Positions 1 to 10,164 of a stretch of 64,000 bases of DNA are shown in pieces; positions within the stretch are counted from its first letter, which is position 1; each line of letters starts with the position of its first letter. Below the pieces are notes generated by a model that saw nothing but the letters and a program-made list of their open reading frames with translations, did no database searches and had not been told where the DNA came from. This DNA comes from Nitrospirae bacterium MYbinv3 (GTDB lineage Bacteria > Nitrospirota > Thermodesulfovibrionia > Thermodesulfovibrionales > Magnetobacteriaceae), in the NCBI GenBank assembly GCA_002753395.1, contig PEAB01000011.1, positions 1 to 64,000 of the forward strand. The letters are read 5' to 3'. The translations under genes and the position numbers were made by a program.

Positions 1-444
1 TATACTATTCATACTGCCCTCCATTGTTTTAGATGTTTTTTCTTCAATAATATATTCTAAAACATTTGTGAGGGCTTACTCTACATGCTCCGAAAGTCCC
101 CCATGAATTTCTTATGCACCCGTTGACTTCCAGGACAATCGCATTTTAAAAATTGACCCGTACCGTTCCTTATGGCTGCAAATTTGGTGAATTATCAATA
201 CTTGACCTTAAGGGATTGTATGAACATTAAACAGATTCAAAGATTTATAGGAGATAGGTTCGTAGGCATTGATACATACAATGTTACAATCGTAGATGCT
301 TATGAGTTTTTTTAACATAATCCTGATAATCCTTTAATCCGTTAAATCGTGATTCGGACAGTTTTTTTCTAATACGGGGTCAAGGGAACAAGTTCCCTTG
401 ACCCCGTAAATAATTTTAGGTCATATATTTAATTCTTATACACC

Positions 445-2358
445 TTACTTTAACAGCCACGGTGAAGTTGTATAAGCTGGGGTGCCGCTACTGGTTATGG
501 TTGATCCGTTCATAAGCAAGATAACCATCTGCCCCGTTGAGGTGTTCTGCCACAGCAAGTCGTCTTTGCCATCGCCGTTGTAATCCCCTGCGTCTTTAAA
601 CAGCCATGGGTCTGTGATTACTGCTACCGCCCCTGTGCTTGCCACAGATGCGCCGTTCATAAACCAGATGGCAACAGAACCGGTTGTGGTGTTTTGCCAA
701 AGGATATCAATTTTACCATTACCATCATGGTCGCCTACCCCTTTTATTTGCCAATCAGATGGTACGGTTGCTATGCTGCTTGCATTCTTTATCGCCGCTG
801 CGTTCATAAGCCAGAGCACCAACTGACCGGTGGCAGCGCTTTGCCATAGGACGTCAACCTTGCCATCACCGTCAAAATCACCCACTGCTTTGATCTGCCA
901 GTTGAAATCTGCGACCGTTGCGGGCGACCCACCGCTGGCTACCGTAGTACCATTCATAAGCCAAATAACAACCTGACCGGTAGAGACGTTGTACCACATA
1001 ATGTCACTATTGCCATCGCCATTGAAATCACCGGTTGCCTTTATCTGCCAGAGCTGGTCAGCTACCGTTGCCGGTGAACCAGCGCTGGCTACCGCTGTGC
1101 CGTTCATTAGCCAGATGTACAGTTGACCGGTAGAGGTGTTCTGCCATAGGATATCGCTTTTGCCATCGCCATTGAAGTCGCCGGTTGCCTTTATCTGCCA
1201 GAGCTGGTCAGCTACCGTTGCGGGCGACCCGCCACTGGCCACCGTAGTGCCGTTCATAAGCCATATGATAACCTGACCGGTAGAGGTGTTTTGCCATAGG
1301 ACATCGCTTTTGCCGTCACCGTTGAAGTCTGCTTTCTTGCTGTAGAGAACTGCCCCAGGACATCCGCCTAGGTTTTTCCAGCAGTTGTAGTATGTGTTTA
1401 AAAGAGGGACAAACTCGCCAGTGGCCTTTTGATTTCCCGCCTGTGTTGGATGGTCGTCATCGCTTGGATACTCTAAGACGTTTGAGTCGGCGTCGTCATC
1501 TCCGTCTACCTTGTGTTGGATTACACCATTACGCCATCTGTGATGGTTCCCGCTATCAGCGTTAAGGTCGTTTGTGTTGGCATTGCCGCTGTTGGTCGTT
1601 AAGACGTTGTAGAAGTCAAAGACGGCTACGTTGTTATAAGGATAGTTTTTCAACCAATCGTTGGTTAGCCACTCGTTAAATGCCCTGGTATTAGCTGCAT
1701 AAGTAGGGTCATATTGTGGGGGGGCTGTAACAACGATAAAGAGTTTGTCCTGCCGAGTTCTGAAGTATTCTAGTATATCTATGTAGATACCCTTTGCGTT
1801 TGCCACGGTGTTGTACTCTGAACTGTAGTCCTGGCTCCTTAGAGGATTGCTGCTTATAAGAGGTATCGGGTCATTTGGATTTCCCCTAAGCGCTGAGTTG
1901 TAAAAACACGACTTAAACATAACTATTTCGTTCTCACCGGCAGGGGCAGTGGTCAGACGTTCGTAAGTAGAGTTTTGAGCGCTTAGATTGTACAGTTCAC
2001 TAAGGATAGTGCTGCTATTTGTCCCGCGAAACCAATCCCACCAATGCCCGATGTCAGTGCGGTCGCCGATAGAGTCTGGTCCCCATCCATAATTGGTATC
2101 GCTGACGAAGTAGCTGTTGTCGCGCAGCGCTGTACCCAATGCGCCGCCATGTGTAGCCCATGTGTCATTGAGCCAGTACTCGCCTACAGAGTGGTGTACG
2201 AAAACGAGTCTCACGGGGTTGGCCGGTGGTGCAGGGTTAAGCGTTGAGGCTAAGACTACACCCTGATTGAAAACGCCAAAAAACAGGTAAGCGAGCAACA
2301 ACAGTGAGTTTAAAGATAGTAGGGACTTTTTACTGTACTCATTCTTAACTTTTTTCAT
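445..2358 (-). CDS. Secreted protein with N-terminal SGNH-hydrolase-like region and about six C-terminal FG-GAP/VCBS repeats
   Basis: Signal peptide; repeated DFNGDGKSDVLWQNTSTGQVIIWLMNG units. Confidence 0.8.
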   Translation of the reverse strand: MKKVKNEYSKKSLLSLNSLLLLAYLFFGVFNQGVVLASTLNPAPPANPVRLVFVHHSVGEYWLNDTWATHGGALGTALRDNSYFVSDTNYGWGPDSIGDRTDIGHWWDWFRGTNSSTILSELYNLSAQNSTYERLTTAPAGENEIVMFKSCFYNSALRGNPNDPIPLISSNPLRSQDYSSEYNTVANAKGIYIDILEYFRTRQDKLFIVVTAPPQYDPTYAANTRAFNEWLTNDWLKNYPYNNVAVFDFYNVLTTNSGNANTNDLNADSGNHHRWRNGVIQHKVDGDDDADSNVLEYPSDDDHPTQAGNQKATGEFVPLLNTYYNCWKNLGGCPGAVLYSKKADFNGDGKSDVLWQNTSTGQVIIWLMNGTTVASGGSPATVADQLWQIKATGDFNGDGKSDILWQNTSTGQLYIWLMNGTAVASAGSPATVADQLWQIKATGDFNGDGNSDIMWYNVSTGQVVIWLMNGTTVASGGSPATVADFNWQIKAVGDFDGDGKVDVLWQSAATGQLVLWLMNAAAIKNASSIATVPSDWQIKGVGDHDGNGKIDILWQNTTTGSVAIWFMNGASVASTGAVAVITDPWLFKDAGDYNGDGKDDLLWQNTSTGQMVILLMNGSTITSSGTPAYTTSPWLLK

Positions 2359-2437
2359 AGTACCTCCTTTATCATAGACGTAGATCTATATCTTTATGCT
2401 ACCACAAAAGATCAATCGGATCAACATATTGCAGTAC

Positions 2438-2660
2438 GGGCGCATAAAAAAGTCGTGGTTTTTTCAAAAAAGGGGAGGCTCTGCCCACTGTTGCAGGGGT
2501 CCGCAACCCCTCCCCTCAGACCCATCATCAAGGGGACCAGACCCCTTGAACCCATTAAACTCCCCATGAATTTTATATGAAAGTCTAAAAACATCCTACA
2601 TAATCAAGGACTTTCATTGCTTGTTGTGTCCGTAAGATCATGGTGGTTCTTATGCACCCT
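2438..2660. repeat. MITE-A-related repeat
   Basis: gggcgcataaaaaagtcgtgg ... cttatgcaccc; 3' module shared with 38976-39059. Confidence 0.7.
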
Positions 2661-2840
2661 ATTACACTTGCTTTAATTATAAAAGTTCTGCATAATATGA
2701 ACTAAGATATTGGTTTTATCAAGAGGCTTGATATGAGAAACATATATTGCATTATAACCTTATGGAAGTTAGAGGGTATTGGCAAGTATACTTAAGTAAA
2801 GCAGGTATCGCTGTTTTAACATAAAACTGAGAGGATAAAA

Positions 2841-3284
2841 ATGACAACAAAACAATTATTTGTGTGTTCGAGAAAGGAGATTTATCGACAACTTAGCTTT
2901 ACATTGAAGGAGTTCGATAAACAAATAGATGTAACATATTTTCAAAGAACAGCGGAGTTGGAGACTGCCCTGGAACAAGAGGAGATCTGCTGTCTTTTAA
3001 TATTGGACTCACTTGTAGAGAAGCAGTCAATGTTTGACTTAGCTAAAAAGATAAAGAGCGAAAAACCATCGATAAACATATTGATGTTGGTGCCATCTGA
3101 TACCACAAAAGATGAACTAATAGAGATAATCAGCACGAAAGTAGTTTGTGGAGTTCTGCTGATACCCTTTACTTCACAACAGGTAGAGACGTATGTAGCC
3201 CGTTTATGCGATATAGTAAAGGAAGAACCAGACAACCCATTGTTAATGAAAAAGAGTCAAACAATAAAAAAGCATATATTCTAA
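2841..3284 (+). CDS. Receiver-like (degenerate REC) domain protein
   Basis: 147 aa with response-regulator-like alternation (LLILDSL, ILMLVPSD, GVLLIPF); RBS-like gagagg upstream. Confidence 0.5.
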   Translation: MTTKQLFVCSRKEIYRQLSFTLKEFDKQIDVTYFQRTAELETALEQEEICCLLILDSLVEKQSMFDLAKKIKSEKPSINILMLVPSDTTKDELIEIISTKVVCGVLLIPFTSQQVETYVARLCDIVKEEPDNPLLMKKSQTIKKHIF

Positions 3285-3483
3285 CCTGTACACATAACAA
3301 TACCGGAGAGCGGTTTTATATCCTGTCTTAATTAACATAGCTTAGAAAGAAACATAAATGGCCTTTCTTTTAAGCAAGGGGATCGGTCACCCCTAGCATA
3401 AAGAAGGCTTGTAAATACGCTTAACTACTGGTCAAGATAACGTTAAAAAACGCCTGTTGTACCTTTTACGGCAGAGCTGAGAC

Positions 3484-3906
3484 TCAGTCGATAAACTTGT
3501 ATTTTCGCAAGATATCTAGCAGTTTGTTCTTATCAATAGGCTTTACAAGGTAATCGTTGCACCCCCATTCAAATGCCTCGTCCTTTTCCTCTTGCAGGTC
3601 ATACGCTGTAGTCATTATCACCTTTACTTCGTATTTTTCCTCAACTCCAGCCTTTTTTTCCATTTCTCGCAAGTCTTTCAAGGCCTGTTGACCATCCATC
3701 TCAGGCATCATAATGTCCATACATATCAGGTTATATGGTTCGCCATCTTTCCAGGCATGAACAAAGGCCTCTATAGCCTCTTCACCGTTCATTGCAACAT
3801 CACAGTTGCCATAACGGGAAAGTATCCTCTGTAAAAGGGTTCTGCTCTTAAACTCGTCTTCCACTACCAAAGCTTTCATCATTACCTCCATGTACTGAAC
3901 TTTCAA
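3484..3906 (-). CDS. CheY-like response regulator
   Basis: VVEDE, ICMDIMMPEMDG, MTTAYD, LVKPID motifs. Confidence 0.9.
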   Translation of the reverse strand: MKVQYMEVMMKALVVEDEFKSRTLLQRILSRYGNCDVAMNGEEAIEAFVHAWKDGEPYNLICMDIMMPEMDGQQALKDLREMEKKAGVEEKYEVKVIMTTAYDLQEEKDEAFEWGCNDYLVKPIDKNKLLDILRKYKFID

Positions 3907-3945
3907 TGTGACTTTCCTTTATACTAATGCTTAAATCACAAAATT

Positions 3946-5178
3946 CTATGTTGTTAACTCTATTGTAAACATGGCGCCATTGCCTGTGTTTTCAGCGTAA
4001 AGCCGGCCACCCATATGATTCTCTATAATTATCTTCGACATATATAGTCCAATGCCTATACCCTCTTCTCTGGTTGTAAAGTAAGGTTCAAAAATCCTAT
4101 CTATAATATCTTCTGGTATGCCAGGGCCATTGTCTTTTATCTTAATAACGTTTTTTTGTGGTTCTTTGTAAAGCAATACGTCTATTTCGTCCCTATTGCT
4201 GGTGCCAAACTCGCCACTTTGCCGCTTTCTCATTATTGCATCACGTGAGTTATTTATCATGTTAAGTATAACCTGTTGAAACTCCCCTGGATACCCTTTG
4301 ATAATAAACCCGTTACATATAAACTCATCATTTGAGGGCTCATTTTTGAGACTACTGTCAGTTAATATTGAAGATTTTATGCACACCTGCAGGTTTTCAA
4401 GCTGTAACTGGATGAGTGAGATAACGTCATCTATAGCCTCCTTTATGTCAAAGAAGACTTGCTCCTTCATTGGTTTGAAGAAGTTAGTAAAATCCGATAT
4501 GGTATTAGACATAAAAGTCAACTGAGCCATAGATTCCCTCGACATGCTCTTGATGTAGTTATCATCTATCTCACCAAACTCATATGCCTCCTCAAGGTCC
4601 TGGATGAGAAGACCTATAATGTTTAAAGGCTGACGCCATTGATGTGATATGGCCACCATCATCTCACCCATAGCAGCTAACTTTGACTGCTGGATTAACA
4701 TATGTTCCTTCTTACGTCCCTTTTCAATCTCATCTTTTACCTTTGTCTCCAGGTTCCTATTTAACTCTTCGAGTTGTCTGGATTTCTCCTTTAGCTTACT
4801 CTCCATTGCGTACTTATACAGGGCCATTTCAATAATTATACGTAGTTCCCTCTTTTCAAACGGTTTAATTATGTAACCAAATGGGTCTGTCTCCTTAGCC
4901 CTTTTAAGTGTCTTGTCATCGGTGTACGACGTTATGTACACAATAGGGATATTTAGAAAAGTGCTTATATTTTCAGCCGCCTCTATCCCGTCCATCTTCC
5001 CTCGCAAAAGGATATCCATGAGAATGATGTCCGGCCTTTCCTCCTCGGCCTTTCTTATAGCCTCCTCGCCGCTAAAAACGACCGCACAGATCTCGTAGTC
5101 AAGCCCCTCAAGCATCTCTTTGAGATTGGCTGCAATAATCCACTCATCCTCTACCACCATGATCCTGGTTTTTGTCAC
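3946..5178 (-). CDS. Response regulator-histidine kinase hybrid
   Basis: N-terminal REC (VVEDEWIIAANL, DIILMDILL); H-box ISHQWRQPLN; N-box NNSRDA; G-boxes DNGPGIPE and GIGIGLYMSK. Confidence 0.93.
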   Translation of the reverse strand: MTKTRIMVVEDEWIIAANLKEMLEGLDYEICAVVFSGEEAIRKAEEERPDIILMDILLRGKMDGIEAAENISTFLNIPIVYITSYTDDKTLKRAKETDPFGYIIKPFEKRELRIIIEMALYKYAMESKLKEKSRQLEELNRNLETKVKDEIEKGRKKEHMLIQQSKLAAMGEMMVAISHQWRQPLNIIGLLIQDLEEAYEFGEIDDNYIKSMSRESMAQLTFMSNTISDFTNFFKPMKEQVFFDIKEAIDDVISLIQLQLENLQVCIKSSILTDSSLKNEPSNDEFICNGFIIKGYPGEFQQVILNMINNSRDAIMRKRQSGEFGTSNRDEIDVLLYKEPQKNVIKIKDNGPGIPEDIIDRIFEPYFTTREEGIGIGLYMSKIIIENHMGGRLYAENTGNGAMFTIELTT

Positions 5179-5409
5179 TCTGCTAACGTTCCTTATCCTT
5201 AATATCTACGCTTTTATCGCATCTGTATTCTAACATAATTATTTAGTACAATCGATATATCATTCATACATTTCACTTAGACATATTTTATGGGGTCACG
5301 GTACTTTCTGTCAACAACATGTCTTATAAGGGTGTATAAGAAAAATACATGAGTAGGGTACCTATTCGCCCCCGCACATGAAAATGTATTTCATAAGAAA
5401 CTATACTGC

Positions 5410-5702
5410 TAAGTTTCGGTAGTCCTGCACAAGTAGTGGTGACAGTAAACTTAACACCCTCCCCTAACCCCTAATGCTGTTGACTTAAGGTTGTGAAGAT
5501 GAAAAAAGGGAGGGCTTTGCCCTCCCTTAGACCCTCCCACAAGGGAACTTGTTCCCTTGACCCTGTAAATGTCAGGCGTGGCTGCTTAAGGTGCTATACA
5601 TAGGTTCATACACCTAATCTTAAGTCAACAGCATTACCCCTAACCCCTCCCATCAAGGGAGGGGATTGAATATCACTACCTCTGCAGGACTACCTAAGTT
5701 TC
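5410..5702. mobile_element. MITE-1: element 5418-5694 flanked by 8-bp direct repeat TAAGTTTC, containing nested MITE-2
   Basis: Terminal inverted repeats GGTAGTCCTGCACAAGTAGTGGT / GGTAGTCCTGCAGAGGTAGTGAT; exact duplication TAAGTTTC at 5410-5417 and 5695-5702. Confidence 0.85.
5461..5647. mobile_element. MITE-2 copy 1 (5472-5636, 165 bp) with 11-bp target duplication CCCCTAACCCC
   Basis: TIR TAATGCTGTTGACTTAAG / CTTAAGTCAACAGCATTA; exact 11-bp flanking repeats 5461-5471 and 5637-5647. Confidence 0.85.
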
Positions 5703-5774
5703 TTATGCGATCCACTGGTTTATATTGACTAAAGTTCTCATGTGTTATAGAATAAAGCGTGAGAGTCAGAGAAG

Positions 5775-6794
5775 ATGGAGGACATGGAAAAAAAGCAGCT
5801 CAGTGTTGTTATCCCGTGCTTTAATGAAGAACTAGTCATTGAAGAGACTAATACCAGGTTAAGAATTTTATTAACTGGATTTATTGAAAAAGGATTGATA
5901 ACCGATTTTGAGGTTTTATATGTAAACGATGGTTCTTCCGATGGCACGTTGGAGATATTGACCGGCTTTGCATCAAAGGACAAGCGGATAAAAGTCATTT
6001 CACTCAGCAGCAACTTCGGTCATCAAGCTGCACTAACGGCTGGTCTTTATAATTCTTCTGGCGAACTCGTCGTCTCACTCGATGCAGACCTGCAGGACCC
6101 GCCAGAGGTCATTGAAGCCATGATCGAGAAGTATAACAGCGGTTATGACATCGTCTACGGTGTTCGCAGCAACAGAGAACGAGACACATTCTTTAAACGT
6201 TTCACAGCACAGTTCTTCTACAAACTCATGGGTCTGATGGGCGTAAACATAATCTACAATCATGCCGACTTCAGACTCATGTCCAGGGCTGTTGTCAAAG
6301 AATTCAAGAAATACGGTGAGATTAACAGATTTCTACGCGGCATATTCCCTTCTATTGGATTCAAGCAGGGAGTGGTTGAGTACGCCAGAGAAAAGCGCTT
6401 TGCTGGAACAACAAAATATCCATTCAAGAAGATGCTCATGTTTGCAATAGAGGGTATTACCTCATTTAGTAACTTCCCTCTGAGGCTGTCTCTTGTGCTT
6501 GGGTTTATTAATTTTATAGCTGCCATAATGCTGGTTGTCTGGACATTGGTAACCAAAATCAAAGGAGATGCAGTACCAGGCTGGGCTTCCACAGTTCTGC
6601 CGTTATATCTATTTGGAGGGATACAGCTGATGTTCATAGGGGTATTAAGCGAATATGTTGGAAAGATCTATATGGAAGTCAAACGACGACCAATATTTAT
6701 AATAAAAAAAACTTACAACCTACGAGGAAGAAGTAAAGATGGAGGTAGGAGAATGGGACCTCAGCCCCCTCTGCAAGATGACCAGTCAACTTGA
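5775..6794 (+). CDS. Family 2 glycosyltransferase, DPM1/GtrB-like, with C-terminal TM helices
   Basis: LSVVIPCFNEE, SLDADLQDPPE, two C-terminal hydrophobic segments. Confidence 0.92.
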   Translation: MEDMEKKQLSVVIPCFNEELVIEETNTRLRILLTGFIEKGLITDFEVLYVNDGSSDGTLEILTGFASKDKRIKVISLSSNFGHQAALTAGLYNSSGELVVSLDADLQDPPEVIEAMIEKYNSGYDIVYGVRSNRERDTFFKRFTAQFFYKLMGLMGVNIIYNHADFRLMSRAVVKEFKKYGEINRFLRGIFPSIGFKQGVVEYAREKRFAGTTKYPFKKMLMFAIEGITSFSNFPLRLSLVLGFINFIAAIMLVVWTLVTKIKGDAVPGWASTVLPLYLFGGIQLMFIGVLSEYVGKIYMEVKRRPIFIIKKTYNLRGRSKDGGRRMGPQPPLQDDQST

Positions 6795-6887
6795 GACATG
6801 GGTGTAACACCCACATAATATTGTAACCAGTTTAGCTTATCTATACATAAGAGTTCTGATATGGGATTGTGAGGGAGGTGTAAGGAT

Positions 6888-7703
6888 ATGCATCAGACGT
6901 ATGATGTGCTGCTCAAAGACATTATCAAGGATGTACCACCAGTATTTTTAAAGATACTTACTGGCTATGAGACGGGTAAGTTTCTGGACATCCAGCTCTC
7001 TGATGTGCAGTTTAGACAGCCGGATCTGTTGGTAGAGGTTGAGGATGGCTCAATCGTACACATCGAGATACAATCAACCAATGATAAGTCTATCACAAGC
7101 CGAATGTATGAGTATAGCGCCCTCATCAATAGGCAGTTTAACAGACTTCCTAAGCAGACGCTACTGTACATCGGCGACAAAGATATAAATACGGTAAACA
7201 GACTAAATAGCGAGGATGTGAATTATTCGTACAGGGTGATTGATATTAAGGAGATAGACTGTTGGCTGTTGCTTTAAAGCGACAAGCCGGAGGATTTTGT
7301 GCTTGCAATCTTGTGTAAGACAGATGATGAAGACGATACTATAAAGACTATTGTGGGTAAAATCTCGGTATTGCCACCAAAAGAAGCGAAAGACTATTGC
7401 TTAAAGCTTCTATATCTGTCTAGCTTAAAAAAGTTGTATAATAGAGTTAAAAATGAGGTAGACAACATGCCTATAACATTTGACATAAGAGAGAGCGAGA
7501 TATTTTTAGATGGTATGCGTGAGGGGTTGATTGATGGGATAGAGATGGTACTTGAGATTAAATACGGCTCTAATGGCCTCGAGCTTATGGATATGGTCAG
7601 AAATATTGAGGCATTTGAGAAACTCAATCAATTAAAGGTCGCGATAAAGAGGTCTGATACGGTAGAAGAGTTAAGAACGATCCTTGTTGATATGATTGGA
7701 TAA
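6888..7703 (+). pseudogene. Rpn/PD-(D/E)XK nuclease family transposase-like protein interrupted by one in-frame TAA (7275-7277)
   Basis: 6888-7277 and 7299-7703 lie in the same frame; reading through TAA gives ...IDCWLLL*SDKPEDFVLAILCK... Confidence 0.8.
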
Positions 7704-7820
7704 ATAAAACGATAATGCTTCCAGGGTGCATGAGAAAATCATGGGTTTTTGGCAATTGTGTAAAATCCATAGGCACTAATGTTAGAATATAGACAAATAG
7801 TGGTATAGAAGGGAGGGTGT

Positions 7821-8471
7821 ATGTCTAGCGACTTCACAAATCGTCCCTTTGAAGGCTTAGGTGGTTTGCTGAAGAAGAAGGTGTCTGCAGCCAAGCAGCA
7901 GCCAAAGAAAATGGTCGTTGCCCCTGTGGAGATAAGCGATGAGGAGTTCTTCAGGCAGGCTATGTTACAGGTACGAGAGATCAAGGAATTCACGCAGATC
8001 CCCTACTATCAGCGGCATATAAAGCCTGTTCGCCGCAAGTGCAGCACCACTAAAGATGAAGAGGAGACCTTAAACGCCCTTCGAGAGATACGCGACGGTA
8101 AACGAGCGATAGATATAAGAAATACTCAGGAGTTCATTGAATGGAGCAATCCGGCTTTTAAAAATATCTCAACAGTACATATCCATGAGGGCAGGTATTC
8201 TGTGCAGGACTTCTTGGATCTGCATGGTTGTACACTTTCTGAGGCGGAGTTGATTATTGAGGAGTTTATCAAGGAGTCGATGATGAAAGGTTTTCGTTGT
8301 GTCAAGGTAATCCACGGACGAGGGCTGCGCTCACCAAATGGACCTGTCCTTAAGAGCGCCATCATAAAGTGGTTGTCAGGCCGCCTGCGCAAGTACGTCA
8401 TAGCCTTTACTACTGCGCCTCAATACGATGGCGGTTTAGGCGCCATGTACATCCTTCTAAAAAAAGGTTAG
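7821..8471 (+). CDS. Smr-domain protein
   Basis: LDLHGCTLSEAELIIEEFI and CVKVIHGRGLRSPNGPVLK motifs. Confidence 0.9.
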   Translation: MSSDFTNRPFEGLGGLLKKKVSAAKQQPKKMVVAPVEISDEEFFRQAMLQVREIKEFTQIPYYQRHIKPVRRKCSTTKDEEETLNALREIRDGKRAIDIRNTQEFIEWSNPAFKNISTVHIHEGRYSVQDFLDLHGCTLSEAELIIEEFIKESMMKGFRCVKVIHGRGLRSPNGPVLKSAIIKWLSGRLRKYVIAFTTAPQYDGGLGAMYILLKKG

Positions 8472-8480
8472 AATACAGAA

Positions 8481-10124
8481 CTATTCTTTTTCGAGTCTTA
8501 TAGCATCCTTATATTCTGATAACAGCCTTTCTTTGTCTGTACCACAGTCGATAAAATCCCAGGGTAATAATTCGTTTAACCCCCTTTGTCGGTATATGTA
8601 AAAGTCGATAGGGATATCTGCCCTCTGACACGCCTTTTTCCAATCCGTCTCTTCATCCATGAGTTCAAGCACTCGTGAGAGTCTCCTGTCCCCCGTAGAG
8701 AATAGGCCTTGTAGATAGGATGCCTTGTGTGGCTCGTGAAACACCCTTACCCTATCTGCCTTTAAACCATCTTTGATGATCCTGAGCCTTCCCTTTATTG
8801 TTTCGCTTTGTGCCATAGGATGCCACTGAAATGGCGTCATAGGTTTTGGCACAAACACGCTCACGCTTATATGTATATTAGACTTCCTGTTTAGACCTCT
8901 TATCTCTTTAACGAGCGCTACGGTCTCAAAAACGTCATCATCGGTCTCCGTTGGCAGGCCAAGCATGAAGTAGAGTCTGAGGGTTGATATGCCGTTGTTA
9001 AATATTAGGGTTGATGTCTCTATTATGTCTTTACGTGTGATTTGTTTGTTTATTACACGTCTCAGACGCTCAGAGCCAGTCTCAGGTGCCAACGAGACAC
9101 TGTTCTTATTGCGCATCAGCGATAGGATATCAGCGGAGTGTTTGCTTGCCCGCAGCGAGGTAATAGAAAACTCAACACCCTCTATACCCAATACCTCTTT
9201 AATATGAGGATAGTCTGTCAGAGATGGTCCTATAAGCCCAACCCTATCGGCACACTCCTTGGACTTGTTCAGTTCTTTAGCCAGAGATTCAAAACTCCTC
9301 TTGCGCGGAGGCCCATAGATACTCCTTACGGCACAGAACCTGCAATTCCAGGGACAACCTCGCATGGCCTCAACTAAATACATGGAGGCAAACTCTGCCT
9401 TGCGTGTTATTATCTGTCCTGTAAACGACAACTGGTTTAGGTCGTTGACGAAACTGCGTTTTATAGTATCTGGATAGCCTGAGGATGGGTGCCTCTCCTT
9501 CATCCTTCCGTCGTCGTGATAATGGAGGGTATAGCGGCTTGGCACGTATATGCCATTTATGCCTTTTATGTTGTCAAACAGCTCGTCTCTGCCGTTACTT
9601 GCCCTGTATACGTCAAGGAAGCCGTTAAGCATAGCCTCAGCCTCGCCTATGAACACTATGTCGATAAACTCACACAGCGGCTCTGGATTTAAAAGGGAAC
9701 AGGGGCCGCCCATAATTATCAGCGGATGTCTGTTATCCCTGTCTTTTGCATAATAGGGGAGTCTTGCGTGCTTGAGGAGTTTTAATAAGTTGGGGTAATC
9801 GTTTTCAAAGGACACTGTAAAGGCAACTATATCAAATTGGGCGATGGGGGTGGTTGACTCCATGCTGTAGATAACCGTATTGGTTCGTAAAAGCTCCTGA
9901 GTTGTCTCCTCATCAGGCAGAAAGGCCCGTTCACATACAATGTCGCTGTATACATTTAACATTGAATACAGAAGACGAAGGCCTAGATTAGACATACCTA
10001 TGTGGTAGGTGTTTGGATAGAGCAAGCAGACCCTTATCTTCCCGCCATGTTCCTTGTATACAGTCCCGTGTTCGCTACTGAGGAGCGCCTTTGTCTTAAG
10101 TAGCAGTTTTCTGCTTATCGGCAT
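8481..10124 (-). CDS. B12-binding-domain/radical SAM protein
   Basis: CPWNCRFCAV radical SAM motif after an N-terminal Rossmann-like region; LAPETGSERLRRVINK. Confidence 0.85.
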   Translation of the reverse strand: MPISRKLLLKTKALLSSEHGTVYKEHGGKIRVCLLYPNTYHIGMSNLGLRLLYSMLNVYSDIVCERAFLPDEETTQELLRTNTVIYSMESTTPIAQFDIVAFTVSFENDYPNLLKLLKHARLPYYAKDRDNRHPLIIMGGPCSLLNPEPLCEFIDIVFIGEAEAMLNGFLDVYRASNGRDELFDNIKGINGIYVPSRYTLHYHDDGRMKERHPSSGYPDTIKRSFVNDLNQLSFTGQIITRKAEFASMYLVEAMRGCPWNCRFCAVRSIYGPPRKRSFESLAKELNKSKECADRVGLIGPSLTDYPHIKEVLGIEGVEFSITSLRASKHSADILSLMRNKNSVSLAPETGSERLRRVINKQITRKDIIETSTLIFNNGISTLRLYFMLGLPTETDDDVFETVALVKEIRGLNRKSNIHISVSVFVPKPMTPFQWHPMAQSETIKGRLRIIKDGLKADRVRVFHEPHKASYLQGLFSTGDRRLSRVLELMDEETDWKKACQRADIPIDFYIYRQRGLNELLPWDFIDCGTDKERLLSEYKDAIRLEKE

Positions 10125-10164
10125 GTTATATTTTTGACACTGTCATATTTCGTATGTTGCGATG

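Noticed and set aside
381-400. Repeated hairpins interpreted as a CRISPR array
   Set aside because: Copies are dispersed over the window rather than regularly spaced, with no spacers or cas genes.
614-826. Short antisense ORFs overlapping long genes (also 1983-2168, 2044-2247, 4298-4525 and similar)
   Set aside because: Opposite or alternate frames of well-supported genes, with no motifs.
445-1330. Tandem DNA repeats as a mobile or satellite array
   Set aside because: They encode the in-frame VCBS/FG-GAP protein repeats of the gene.
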